64,000 bases of DNA from the NCBI RefSeq assembly GCF_947495735.1, contig NZ_CANMAA010000005.1, positions 175,233 to 239,232 of the forward strand, given 5' to 3'. Made by a program: the position numbers and the translations under genes. This document shows positions 41,038 to 49,540 of the stretch, one piece after another; position 1 is the stretch's first letter, and every line of letters begins with the position of its first letter. Source of the DNA: an uncultured Pseudokineococcus sp. GTDB lineage: Bacteria; Actinomycetota; Actinomycetes; Actinomycetales; Quadrisphaeraceae. The notes under the pieces were generated by a model that did not search any database, was not told the origin of the DNA, and was given only the letters and a program-made list of their open reading frames with translations.

Positions 41038-41089
41038 CGAGGTGGCTGCACCAGGACGCCGTAGAAGGCGTCCTGGTGCAGCCACCTCG
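41038..41089. terminator. Perfect 23-bp hairpin, bidirectional terminator
   Basis: CGAGGTGGCTGCACCAGGACGCC (41038-41060; 23 bases, quoted here split as CGAGGTGGCTGC + ACCAGGACGCC) pairs without mismatch to 41067-41089 across loop GTAGAA. It lies between convergent genes 36 bases after one stop and 17 before the other. Confidence 0.8.
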
Positions 41090-41105
41090 GTGAGCGGAGG
41101 GCGGA

Positions 41106-41378
41106 TCAGGTGTGGCTGGTCCCGACCTCGGTGGTGCCGAAGATGAGGACGCGGCGCTCGACGTCGTAGTGCACGTCCTTGGAGGCGATGAGCAGGTCCT
41201 GGAGGACGTCCGCGTCGTCGGTGTTGACGGTCAGGACCTCCTCCCACGCGCCCTGGTCCAGCACGAGCTGGAGCGTGTACGTGCCGGGCTGCCCGGGCTC
41301 GTTGACCACGTAGCTGAACTGGTAGTGGCTGAGCTGCCGGACCTTGATGGTGTTGTCGGTGACGGGCTGGTTGACCAT
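41106..41378 (-). CDS. Small conserved-looking hypothetical protein (90 aa)
   Basis: A 90-aa soluble protein starting MVNQPVTDNTIKVRQLSHYQ, with alternating hydrophobic pattern suggesting an all-beta fold (YTLQLVLDQGAWEEVLTVNT, DVERRVLIFGTTEVGTSHT). A very strong AGGAGGA ribosome site lies just upstream of the ATG. Codon use is like a well-expressed gene. I do not recognise the family. It shares orientation with the ykoC gene beyond it, but the 125-base gap and separate ribosome site suggest its own transcript. Confidence 0.75.
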   Translation of the reverse strand: MVNQPVTDNTIKVRQLSHYQFSYVVNEPGQPGTYTLQLVLDQGAWEEVLTVNTDDADVLQDLLIASKDVHYDVERRVLIFGTTEVGTSHT

Positions 41379-41503
41379 CGTTCCTCCTCGAACGTGATGC
41401 GCTCCCCGCTGCTGGACCAGCGCCTCGCCATGGTCGTCCGCATCACCCGATGGGGCGACTTGGGCAGTTCCAGCCGATCTGACAGATCACGCCGGTGGTC
41501 ACC

Positions 41504-42310
41504 TCACCCGCCCAGCGCCCCCGGCCCCTCGAGCACGCCGGCCGCCGCGCTGGCGAGGACCACGGCGGCCACGACGCCGACCACGGCCACCACCAGCACG
41601 GCGTCCCCGCGCGTCAGCGGCGACGGGCGCCACGTCGTGCGCGGCTCGAGCCCGAGCCCGCGCGACTCCAGCGACTGCGCCATCCGCTCGCCCTTGCGCA
41701 CCGAGACCACGAGCAGCCCGAACACCGCGCCGAGCAGCACGCGCGGAGAGCGCGTCGGCGTCCCGTTACGACGCAGTGGCGCCCGGACGGCGTGCGCGGC
41801 GCGCAGCACGGCCCACTCGCGCGGCATCTCCTGGAGCATCCGGTAGCCGGCGAGCACCGCGTACGTCACCCGCGGGCTGAGCCGGGCGTTCTGCTGCAGG
41901 TTCGTCATCAGCCGCACCGGGCTCGTCGAGGCGATGAAGGCGATGGCCAGCACGCCGATGAGCAGCGTCCGCAGCCCCAGCGCCGCGCCCACCTCCAGGC
42001 CCTCGGCGGTGATGCGCAGCGGTCCCGGCTCGGCGAGCACGACGCCGGGGCGGCTGAGCGCGTTGACGAGCACCTGCCCGAGCGCGAAGGCGACGAACGG
42101 CACGTGCGCGCCGGCCAGCACGCGCAGCGGCAGCCGGGCGCCGACGAGCACGCCGACGACCCCGAGCCCGTAGAGGACGGCGGGCGTCACCGGGTCGAGC
42201 ACGAAGATCGCGGCCATCGAGACCGCCATCACCAGAGCCAGCTTCACCACGGGGTCGCGCCGGGCGAGCGGCGACGCCCGCGGGTCCTCCCCGGCGAGCA
42301 GCGCGCTCAC
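41504..42310 (-). CDS. ykoC: ECF transporter T component, CbiQ/EcfT type (YkoC)
   Basis: A 268-aa membrane coupling subunit of an energy-coupling-factor importer. Helices at the N-terminus (VKLALVMAVSMAAIFVLDPV) are followed by the EcfT coupling helices with both Ala-Arg-Gly-like motifs represented (LRAAHAVRAP and AQSLESRGLGLEP). The GTG overlaps the stop of the fused ATPase gene (GTGA). Together with the next three genes upstream the order is F-E-D-C, as in the Bacillus ykoFEDC thiamine-precursor (hydroxymethylpyrimidine) transporter. Confidence 0.9.
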   Translation of the reverse strand: MSALLAGEDPRASPLARRDPVVKLALVMAVSMAAIFVLDPVTPAVLYGLGVVGVLVGARLPLRVLAGAHVPFVAFALGQVLVNALSRPGVVLAEPGPLRITAEGLEVGAALGLRTLLIGVLAIAFIASTSPVRLMTNLQQNARLSPRVTYAVLAGYRMLQEMPREWAVLRAAHAVRAPLRRNGTPTRSPRVLLGAVFGLLVVSVRKGERMAQSLESRGLGLEPRTTWRPSPLTRGDAVLVVAVVGVVAAVVLASAAAGVLEGPGALGG

Positions 42311-44055
42311 GCCCCCACCACCGAGGACACCGCCGGGGCGCCCACCGGCGCGTCGAGCGCGGCGAGGACGGCGCGCACGCGCTCGCCGTCGAGCCCCTCC
42401 ATGAGCAGCCACCGCACGAGCGGCGGCAGCACGAGCCCGCCGCGGCGCAGCACCTGCTCGTCGCGCAGGACGTCGACGAGCGGCCCGTCCGCGACGACGC
42501 CGCCCCCGCCGAGGACGACGACGCGGTCGGCCACGGCGGCCACCGCCCGCAGGTCGTGGCTGACGACGACGACACCCCTGCTCGCAGAGCCCCGTCCGCC
42601 CGCCGCGGCGCCCCGCAGCGCCCGCACGAGGTCGGCGACGGCGCGCCGGTCGAGCCCGAGCGTCGGCTCGTCGACGAGCAGGCACGGCCGGTCGTGGACG
42701 AGCATCGCCGCCACCGACAGCCGCCGGAGCTCGCCGCCGGAGAGCCGGTGCGGGTCGGCGACGGCGAGGTGCTCGAGCCGGTGCGCGACCAGCGCGGCCT
42801 CGACGCGCCCGTCCGCGGCGGCCCCGGCGTCGAGGCCGGCCGCCACCTCGGCGCGCACGCTCGTGGCGACGAGCTGGTGCTCGGCGTCCTGGAAGACCAT
42901 CGCCGGTCGGGCGCCGACCACCTCGCCGGCCGCCGGCGCGAGGAGCCCGGCGAGTGTGAGCAGCAGCGACGACTTGCCCGCCCCGTTGGCGCCCAGGACG
43001 GCGACGACCTCCCCGGCGCGCACCTCGAGGTCGACGTCGCGCAGCAGCGCCGCCTCCGCCTCGGCGCGGGCGTCGGCCTCCCGTGCGCGCCGGGTCCAGC
43101 GCCGCCGCGGGCGCTCGTCGCGCCGCCGGATGGCCAGACCCTGTGCGCTGAGCACCGTCTCGCCGGGCGTCGCCGGCGCACCGGCCGGCGCGGTGGCCGC
43201 CAGCTCCCGCAGCGCCGCGGTCACCGCGGGCGAGGCGAGCCCGCCGCGGCACCCGGTCACCGCGGCGAGCTCGACCTCCAGCGGCAGCCAGCACCCCGCG
43301 GCGACGAGCTCGGCCGCGGCGTCGTGCAGGACGACGTCGGTGGGCCCGTCGGCGACGACCCGCCCCTCGCCCGACAGCGCGACCGTCCGCGCCGGCAGCC
43401 CCGCGAGCCCGCGCTCGCCGGCGAGGTCGTCGAGGCGGTGCTCGACGAGGAGCACCGCCGGGCCCGCCGTCCCGGCGCCGAGGACGGCGTCGAGCGCCCC
43501 GCGGACGGCGGCGACGCCCGCGGGGTCGAGCATCGACGTCGGCTCGTCGAGCAGCAGCACGTCGGGCTCGGCCACGAGCGTCGCCGCGAGCGCGACGCGC
43601 TGCACCTCACCGCCGGACAGCTCGGCCGTCCGGCGCCGTCGCAGCGCCGAGGCCCCGACGAGGGCCAGTGCCGCGTCGACCCGCCCGTCGATCGCCGCCG
43701 GGTCCACGGCTCGGTTCTCCAGCGGCAGCGCGAGCTCCTGCTCGACGACGGGCAGGCACACGCTGGAGCCGGGGTCCTGCGCGAGGACGCCGACGTGGCG
43801 TGACAGCTCGACGACGCTCGTGTCCTCGGTCGACGTCCCCGCCACCCGTGCGGTGCCCGCCAGCTCGGCCGAGACCGTGTGCGGCACGACGCCGCTCACC
43901 ACGCGCAGCAGCGTGGACTTGCCCGACCCGGACGGCCCGACGAGCAGCACGTGCTCGCCGGGCCCGACCTGCAGGGTCACGTCCTGCGCCAGCGGGCTCT
44001 CGCGCCGGTGGTGCCGGACGGTCACGGCCTCCAGCTCGACGGCGGGCGTCGTCAC
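42307..44055 (-). CDS. ykoD: ECF transporter fused double ATPase (YkoD)
   Basis: A 582-aa protein made of two ABC ATPases in tandem. Domain 1: Walker A GPSGSGKST, signature LSGGEVQRVALA, Walker B VLLLDEPTSMLD. Domain 2: Walker A GANGAGKSS, signature LSGGELRRLSVA, Walker B CLLVDEPTLGLD. This replaces separate EcfA and EcfA' subunits. The Arg-rich linker lies at about residues 310-345. GTGA overlaps at both ends couple it to ykoE and ykoC. It powers uptake of the substrate bound by YkoE. Confidence 0.92.
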   Translation of the reverse strand: MTTPAVELEAVTVRHHRRESPLAQDVTLQVGPGEHVLLVGPSGSGKSTLLRVVSGVVPHTVSAELAGTARVAGTSTEDTSVVELSRHVGVLAQDPGSSVCLPVVEQELALPLENRAVDPAAIDGRVDAALALVGASALRRRRTAELSGGEVQRVALAATLVAEPDVLLLDEPTSMLDPAGVAAVRGALDAVLGAGTAGPAVLLVEHRLDDLAGERGLAGLPARTVALSGEGRVVADGPTDVVLHDAAAELVAAGCWLPLEVELAAVTGCRGGLASPAVTAALRELAATAPAGAPATPGETVLSAQGLAIRRRDERPRRRWTRRAREADARAEAEAALLRDVDLEVRAGEVVAVLGANGAGKSSLLLTLAGLLAPAAGEVVGARPAMVFQDAEHQLVATSVRAEVAAGLDAGAAADGRVEAALVAHRLEHLAVADPHRLSGGELRRLSVAAMLVHDRPCLLVDEPTLGLDRRAVADLVRALRGAAAGGRGSASRGVVVVSHDLRAVAAVADRVVVLGGGGVVADGPLVDVLRDEQVLRRGGLVLPPLVRWLLMEGLDGERVRAVLAALDAPVGAPAVSSVVGA

Positions 44056-44666
44056 GAGACGAGCGTGCTGCGACGCGCGCGGCCGATGGCGAAGTCGTCG
44101 AGGACGCCGGTGCGCGCCAGCGCGTCGACGATCACGCGCGCCAGCAGCCCGCCGAGGACGACGCCGGACACGAGCTGGATCGCCAGGCGCAGCAGCAGGA
44201 TGTCCTGCCCGTACCAGCCGAAGCGGAACCCGCTGAAGACGAAGACGAGCGCGCCGCCGAACAGCCCGGAGAGGGCGAAGACCCCCCACCCGAACCGGCG
44301 GTAGCGGGTCAGCGCGAACGGCAGCTCGCTGCCGACGCCCTGCAGCAGCGCCGTGACGAGCAGCACCGGCCCGGCGGGAGAGCCGAGGAAGGCCACCTCG
44401 ACGAAGGCCGCGATCAGCTCCGCGACCACGCCGGAGCCGGGCTTGCGGGTGATGGCGATGACGACCGGCGCCACGAGCAGCCACCCGCCGTGCAGCACGT
44501 GCTGGGCGAGGTCGCCGGCCGGGCCCATGGCCACCTGCAGGCCGATCCACGCCTGCACGAGCGCCCAGTAGACGAAGCCGAAGACGACGCCCAGCACCAC
44601 GGCCAGGACGATGTCGCGCATCTGCCAGCGGCCGGTGCTGCGCCGCGGGGTCGTGGGGGCGGTCAT
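44052..44666 (-). CDS. ykoE: ECF transporter substrate-binding S component (YkoE)
   Basis: A 204-aa, five- to six-helix S component. MRDIVLAVVLGVVFGFVYWA and the Gly/Pro-rich GGWLLVAPVVIAITRKPGSG match the YkoE family, which takes up a thiamine precursor, probably hydroxymethylpyrimidine. The ATG overlaps the stop of the truncated ykoF (ATGA). The operon's own promoter and first half of ykoF appear to be missing, so expression of these intact genes is in doubt. Confidence 0.9.
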   Translation of the reverse strand: MTAPTTPRRSTGRWQMRDIVLAVVLGVVFGFVYWALVQAWIGLQVAMGPAGDLAQHVLHGGWLLVAPVVIAITRKPGSGVVAELIAAFVEVAFLGSPAGPVLLVTALLQGVGSELPFALTRYRRFGWGVFALSGLFGGALVFVFSGFRFGWYGQDILLLRLAIQLVSGVVLGGLLARVIVDALARTGVLDDFAIGRARRSTLVS

Positions 44667-45055
44667 CGCGCGCCGCCGTCGGTCGCGCTGGGGGAGCCGA
44701 CCGAGATCGTCAGGTGCGTGACGACGTGCGGCACGACCTCGCCGACCGACGCCCACGCGTCGACGGCGGTGGCGACGACGTCGGCGACGTCCCCGCCCAG
44801 CACCGTCGCGTAGTGCGCTGCCGCCGAGGCGGTCCCGCGCTGCTGCGCCGCGGCGATGGCGCGCTCGATGTGCGCCATGTGCTCGCCGTCCACCGGCGCA
44901 GCGCCGGGCGTGCCCGCGCCGGCGGCGTCCATCAGCGGGTACAGCGACCACTGCGCGACGGCCTGGACGCCGGTCGGCGCGACGTCGACGGGCTCGGTGG
45001 TCGGTAGCCCCGTGACGTTCAGGTCGCAGCTGACCTCGCCTCTTCCGATGGGACA
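44663..45055 (-). pseudogene. ykoF: ykoF, 5'-truncated (only the second of two repeats remains)
   Basis: YkoF is a cytosolic thiamine/hydroxymethylpyrimidine-binding protein of about 200 residues built from two similar halves. Here the open frame covers GEVSCDLNVTG, the end of the first half, then the whole second half: VAQWSLYPLMD, HIERAIAAAQQRGTASAAAHYATVLGGD and VVTHLTISVGSPS. Upstream, similarity stops at about 45,040 and a stop codon follows at 45,058. The only internal ATG (44932) would give 89 residues lacking the first strand. On the other side of 45,040 begins a sugar permease, also cut, on the opposite strand. So ykoF was broken by a rearrangement (or an assembly join). A TPP riboswitch, common before this operon, would have lain in the lost part. 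Confidence 0.8.
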
Positions 45056-45810
45056 TCATCTCGGCGCCCGAGTTCGTCGGGCTCGCCAACTTCGCAGACA
45101 TCGGCCGTGACCCGACGGTGCGCGTCGCCTTCGTCAACACGATCGCCTTCGTCGTCGTCGCCGTGGTGCTCCAGCTCGGCATCGCGATGGCGCTCGCCGT
45201 CCTCGTCCAGTCGCGGATGCCCGGCTGGCTGCGCGCCTTCTTCCGCTCGGCGCTCTTCTTCCCGCTCATCCTCTCGGCGGCATCGGTCTCGCTCGTCATG
45301 GCGTACCTGTTCAACGGGGACTTCGGCCTCGTCAACCAGGTGCTGACTGCCGTGAGCCTGCCGGCGGTGCCCTGGCTCACGACGCCTGCGGGCGCCGCGA
45401 CCGTCGTCGTCCTCGTCTACGTGTGGCAGAACTTCGGCTTCTCGTTCCTGCTCTTCGTCGGCGGCCTCGCATCGGTGCCGCGCGACGTCTACGAGGCGGC
45501 CACGGTCGACGGCATCTCGGGCTGGTCGCTGTTCCGCCACATCACCTTGCCGCTGCTGTCGCCGACGGTGCTCGTGGCGTCCGTCATGGCCGTCATCAGC
45601 GCCCTGCAGATCTTCGACCAGCCCTACGTCCTCACCCGCGGTGGGCCAGGGGACTCGACCCGCACCGCCGTCATGGTGATCTTCGAGTCGGCCTTCCAGC
45701 AGCTGCAGTTCGGCCGCGCCTCGGCCGTGGGCGTCGTGCTGACGCTGCTCATCCTCGCCGTCACGGCGGTGCAGTTCCGTCTCAGCCGCCGCTTCGTCTT
45801 CTACTCGTGA
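45034..45810 (+). pseudogene. MalF-type sugar ABC permease, 5'-truncated
   Basis: The frame encodes a CUT1 permease from the periplasmic segment FRWDIISAPEFVGLANFADI onward, with five membrane helices, GGPGDSTRTAVMVIF and the EAA loop YEAATVDGISGWSLFRHITL, ending normally. The expected first 50 or so residues, including the first membrane helix, are missing: similarity stops at about 45,040, where the truncated ykoF starts on the other strand. The first usable start is GTG 45118, which would remove still more. The partner binding-protein gene normally found upstream is also absent. Probably non-functional unless fused elsewhere. The next permease follows immediately. Confidence 0.8.
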
Positions 45811-45821
45811 GGACCGCTGCT

Positions 45822-46682
45822 ATGGCCACTGCCACCCTCCCCGCGCCCGGTCTTCCGGCGCCCTCCACCACCCCTGCGCGTCGTCGTCCTTCGCGCTCCA
45901 CCGGCGCGACCGCCGCCCGGATCGCGGCGCTCGCCGTCGCCGTGGCGCTCACCCTCGGGCCGGTCGTCTGGACCCTGTGGGTCTCGCTGACGCCGGCGAC
46001 GTCCGACGGCGCCAGCCTCGACGCCTACCGCGACGTCGGCCAGCAGATCAGCCTCGGATTGCTCGTCCTGAACAGCGCGCTCGTCACCGGGCTCGTCGCC
46101 CTCGGCCAGATGCTCACCGCGGCGCTCGCCGGGTACGCCTTCGCCCGCATGGAGTTCCGCGGCCGAGGTGCGCTGTTCGCCCTCGTCCTCGCGACGATGA
46201 TGGTGCCGCTGCAGGTGACCATCGTCCCGGTCTTCATGCTCGTCCGCGGCATGGGCCTCGCCGACACCCTGCTGGCGCTGATCCTCCCGGCGATCCCCAC
46301 CGCGTTCGGCACCTTCCTCATGCGCCAGTACTTCCTGGGGCTGCCACCGGAGCTCGGGGAGGCCGCCGCCATCGACGGTGCTGGCCCCCTGCGCACCTTC
46401 GCGTCCGTGTACGCGCCGTTGGCGGCCCCGGGCATGGCGATCGTGGGGATCCTCGCGTTCAACTTCCACTGGAACGAGTTCTTCAGACCGCTGGTGCTGA
46501 CCATCAGCGAGCAGAACTTCACCTTGCCGCTGGGTCTCGTGAGCCTCCAGGGCAACCTCGGCACGGGCAGCGTCTCGACCGTCCTCGCCGGCGTCGTCAT
46601 CTCGATGATCCCGGCCCTCATCGTCTTCGTCATCGGCCAGCGGCCGCTGCGCGAGGGCCTCACCGCTGGAGCGAGCAAGTGA
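45822..46682 (+). CDS. Carbohydrate ABC transporter permease, MalG type (fructan locus)
   Basis: A 286-aa permease with six helices and EAA loop LGEAAAIDGAGPLRTFASVY. A 30-residue Pro/Ser/Thr leader precedes the first helix. The ATG at 45822 is chosen; an in-frame GTG overlapping the previous stop at 45807 is equally possible. It overlaps the GH32 gene at its end (GTGA). It appears intact, but its partner permease is truncated and the binding protein is missing, so the importer is probably inactive. Codon use here is slightly less GC-extreme than in the left half of the window. Confidence 0.9.
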   Translation: MATATLPAPGLPAPSTTPARRRPSRSTGATAARIAALAVAVALTLGPVVWTLWVSLTPATSDGASLDAYRDVGQQISLGLLVLNSALVTGLVALGQMLTAALAGYAFARMEFRGRGALFALVLATMMVPLQVTIVPVFMLVRGMGLADTLLALILPAIPTAFGTFLMRQYFLGLPPELGEAAAIDGAGPLRTFASVYAPLAAPGMAIVGILAFNFHWNEFFRPLVLTISEQNFTLPLGLVSLQGNLGTGSVSTVLAGVVISMIPALIVFVIGQRPLREGLTAGASK

Positions 46683-48007
46683 CCACCACGGACCTGCCCG
46701 GGACGACGACGGACGCCGCCGGTGCCGTGGACCGGGACCGCCCCCTGCTCCACGTCCGCCCGCCGCGCGGATGGCTCAACGACCCGAACGGCGTCGCCCG
46801 GGTGGACGGCACGTACCACGTGTTCTTCCAGCACAACCCGGACCGCCACGAGCACGACGCCATCACCTGGGGCCACGCCAGCTCACCGGACCTCCTGCGC
46901 TGGACCGACGAGCCCGTCGCCCTCCGCCCTCGCCCCGGCGAGGCGGACGCGGCCGGGTGCTGGACGGGGTGCCTCGTCGACGACGACGGCGTCCCCACCG
47001 CCGTCTACAGCGGCGTGGCCGACCGGTCCGGCGCCTCGTCGGTGGTGCTGGCGCGCAGCGACCGCACGCTGCGCAGATGGACGCCCGAGCCCCTCGTCGC
47101 CGTCGGCATGCCCGCCGAGGACGAGCTCGAGCACCCGGTCACCGACGTCCGCGACCCCTTCCTCTTCGTCCATGACGGCCGTCGGTACGCGATCCAGGGC
47201 GCCGGTCGCCGTGGCGGCGTCGCGCAGGTTCTGCTCTACGACGCCGCGGACCTGACCGCCTGGCGGCTCCTCGGACCGCTGCTCACCGCCGAGGACCCGG
47301 TCGCCGCGGCGCACGCGCCGGCCGACATCTGGGAGTGCCCGAACCTCGTGCGGGTGGACGGGCGCTGGGTGCTCGTCCTGTCGCTGTGGGCGCTGCCGGA
47401 GGCGTCGAGCACCGTGGACGGCGAGGGCCTCCTCACCGGCGTCACCGCTCTCGTCGGCGATCTCGTCCACGACGGCGACGGCCTGCGCTTCGCGGCCGTC
47501 GCAGGCAGTGCGATCGACGCGGGCCCGACCTTCTACGCCCCCCAGCTCCTCGTCGAGGAGGATCGCACGCTGCTCTGGGGGTGGGCCTGGGAGCACGGTC
47601 GGACACCGGAGCAGCTGCAAGAGGCCGGTTGGGCCGGCGTCCTGACCTCGCCCCGGGAGCTGCGGGTCGTCGGCGACCGCGTCGACACCGTGCTCGCCGC
47701 GGAGCTGGTGGGTCTGCGTCGTGGACGGATCGACGCTTCAGCACCGGTGCGCGAACCGGCGTTCGAGATCCTGGGCCGCGGTGCTGCTCGGCTCCTGCTC
47801 GTGGGCGCTGGCGAGGAGGACGTGGTCCTGGACATCCCGGACGGCGACTGGCGCCTCCTCGTCGACGGCAGCCTCGTCGAGCTCTTCCCCGAAGATCCGG
47901 CGACACGGCCGGTGACGACGCGGGCCTACCCGGGGGGCTCGGGTGCTTGGGTCGTCGACGGAGACGTCGACGCGCAGGCCTGGGCGCTCGGGCTGCCCGA
48001 GGACTGA
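46679..48007 (+). CDS. GH32 beta-fructosidase (levanase/sucrose hydrolase type)
   Basis: A 442-aa enzyme that hydrolyses terminal fructosyl bonds in sucrose or fructo-oligosaccharides. The five-blade propeller starts RPPRGWLNDPNGVARV, with the nucleophile Asp in WLNDPNG, the transition-state motif VRDPF and the acid/base Glu in WECPNLV. The C-terminal beta-sandwich ends ARLLLVGAGEEDVVLDIPDG and the DGSLVELF segment. There is no signal peptide, so it acts on imported sugars. GTG start overlaps the upstream permease stop. A strong hairpin follows, and a LacI regulator lies convergent downstream. Confidence 0.92.
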   Translation: MTTTDLPGTTTDAAGAVDRDRPLLHVRPPRGWLNDPNGVARVDGTYHVFFQHNPDRHEHDAITWGHASSPDLLRWTDEPVALRPRPGEADAAGCWTGCLVDDDGVPTAVYSGVADRSGASSVVLARSDRTLRRWTPEPLVAVGMPAEDELEHPVTDVRDPFLFVHDGRRYAIQGAGRRGGVAQVLLYDAADLTAWRLLGPLLTAEDPVAAAHAPADIWECPNLVRVDGRWVLVLSLWALPEASSTVDGEGLLTGVTALVGDLVHDGDGLRFAAVAGSAIDAGPTFYAPQLLVEEDRTLLWGWAWEHGRTPEQLQEAGWAGVLTSPRELRVVGDRVDTVLAAELVGLRRGRIDASAPVREPAFEILGRGAARLLLVGAGEEDVVLDIPDGDWRLLVDGSLVELFPEDPATRPVTTRAYPGGSGAWVVDGDVDAQAWALGLPED

Positions 48008-48024
48008 CGGACCGACCCGCTGAC

Positions 48025-48053
48025 GGCCCACCCGGCGATCCGCCGGGTGGGCC
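48025..48053. terminator. Hairpin between the GH32 and LacI genes
   Basis: GGCCCACCCGGC (48025-48036) pairs perfectly with GCCGGGTGGGCC (48042-48053) across GATCC. It lies 18 bases after the GH32 stop and 15 before the convergent LacI stop, so it probably terminates both. Confidence 0.8.
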
Positions 48054-48067
48054 ATGACGTCCGAGAG

Positions 48068-49141
48068 TCAGCGCGTCAGCGGCGGGGCGACGGAGCCGCG
48101 CTCGACGAGCGGGCACTCCAGCGCGACGGCGACTTCGCTCTGCTCGAGCCCGCGTCCGACGCCCGCCGGAGACGGGGCGTCGTGGTCGGCCAGGAGCGCC
48201 AGGACGTGCTCGAAGGCGCGCTCACCCATCTCGCGGAAGGGGAGCCGGACAGTCGTCAGCGGCGGCACCATAGGAGCGGCGAAGTTCTCGTCGTCGTCGT
48301 ACCCGACGATCGAGACGTCCTGCGGTACCCGCAGTCCGAGGTGGCAGGCGGCGAGGACGGCGCCCGCGGCCACGCGGTCATTGCCGCAGAGGAGCGCGGT
48401 GGGGCGGTCGTCGCGCTGCAGGACGGCGAGGGCGGCCTCGTACCCGGGCCGCACCTCCCAGCCGCCGCGCACGGGCTCCTGCCACCGGACGCCCGCCGCC
48501 TCGAGCGCCCGTCGGTACCCGGCTTCACGGCGGGGGACGGCCAGCAGGTCGTCATAGGTCTCGTTCTGGCGGTCGCCGGCGAGCAGGACGACCTCCCGGT
48601 GCCCGGCGTCGACGAGCACCTGCGCCGCCGCCGATGCCCCCGCGACCTCGTCGGGGACGAAACCGAGGACGGCGCCGGCACTGTCGACGCAGTTGGCCAG
48701 CGCGGACGGCGTCCGCTGCAGCACCTCGGGGCTGCGGTAGCGGCTGTAGCTCATCGCGGCGTAGAGGAGGGCGTCGACGCGGCGGTCGACGAGCGTCCGG
48801 TAGGCACCTTCCTCGCGCGCGGCGTCGAAGTGCGTGTCCATGACGACGAGCACGTAGCCGTGCCTCTCCGCTGCGGCGATAGCCCCCTCGAGCAGCCTCC
48901 CGCCGAAGGGCGACGTCGCGATGGCGTCGGTGACGACGCCGACCGTCCGCGTGCGCTGCAGCCGGAGGCTGCGGGCGACCGAGTCCGGGGTGTAGCCCAG
49001 CTGCTCTGCGGCAGCGCGGACGGCAGTCTGCTTGTCGGCGGCGATGTTGCCTGCGCCGCGGCCGTTCAGGACCATCGAGACCGCGCTGCGGGAGACGCCC
49101 GCGATCTCGGCGACGTCCTTGGCGGTGGGGCGGCGATGCAC
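48068..49141 (-). CDS. LacI-family transcriptional repressor
   Basis: A 357-aa sugar-responsive repressor. The HTH and hinge are classical: RPTAKDVAEIAGVSRSAVSM, VLNGRGAGNIAADKQTAV and LGYTPDSVARSLR. The ligand domain follows, with GVVTDAIATSPFGGRLLEGA and, near the end, VSIVGYDDDENFAAPMVPPL. The GTG at 49141 is preferred; the longer frame would translate through a perfect operator palindrome at 49151-49172, so this is probably the 5' untranslated region. It presumably controls itself and the GH32/permease genes in response to a fructoside. The promoter of those genes, where a second operator would be expected, is lost at the 45.04-kb break. Confidence 0.9.
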   Translation of the reverse strand: MHRRPTAKDVAEIAGVSRSAVSMVLNGRGAGNIAADKQTAVRAAAEQLGYTPDSVARSLRLQRTRTVGVVTDAIATSPFGGRLLEGAIAAAERHGYVLVVMDTHFDAAREEGAYRTLVDRRVDALLYAAMSYSRYRSPEVLQRTPSALANCVDSAGAVLGFVPDEVAGASAAAQVLVDAGHREVVLLAGDRQNETYDDLLAVPRREAGYRRALEAAGVRWQEPVRGGWEVRPGYEAALAVLQRDDRPTALLCGNDRVAAGAVLAACHLGLRVPQDVSIVGYDDDENFAAPMVPPLTTVRLPFREMGERAFEHVLALLADHDAPSPAGVGRGLEQSEVAVALECPLVERGSVAPPLTR

Positions 49142-49540
49142 GGGTGGACCGTACCTGACGCGTGTCAGGTACGGGGATGTTATCGTTGACTGACGGCTCA
49201 CCTCGGCGCTCGAGACCGGGCGGTGAGTGGTCCTTGAGGTCGGTTGCCGAGCTCGCGGTCCTCACCGGCCGGCGTCGGCAGGTCCATCGCCTCAACCTGA
49301 AGCCTCAGATGCAGGTCAGCGTCACGTCGGCGATGACACGCTCCCTGCTGGACTGGCTGGCACCTGGTAGCTGCCGAGTACGCAGTTTCCAGCGGCGTGC
49401 CGGCAGCGTGGACTCCCGCTTCTCGGCGCCGCGGTCGTCGGAGTGGCTACGACGTCGATCCCGCGGGACGCCCCGGCGGCACCTCGTCGAGTCGTGGCAT
49501 CTGGGCGAGCCGCCGGACACTGTCGGTCCGGCGTGACACG
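49142..49540. other. Intergenic region upstream of the helicase and LacI genes
   Basis: About 400 bases between the divergent LacI and helicase starts. It holds the LacI operator at the left. A plus-strand open frame of 124 codons (49162-49536) has no recognisable motif and crosses the operator. No tRNA or insertion sequence remnant is visible. Confidence 0.5.
49151..49172. promoter_or_regulatory. LacI-type operator
   Basis: Perfect arms GTACCTGAC (49151-49159) and GTCAGGTAC (49164-49172) around GCGT. It sits 10 bases before the LacI start and next to a minus-strand -10-like TAACAT, so the repressor very likely regulates itself. Confidence 0.75.

Noticed and set aside
45040..45400. TPP riboswitch expected upstream of ykoF
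   Set aside because: The DNA upstream of the ykoF fragment is permease coding sequence; no THI-box-like conserved segments are present.
49162..49536. 124-codon plus-strand frame between LacI and the helicase
   Set aside because: It crosses the LacI operator, has no ribosome site and shows no domain; treated as non-coding.
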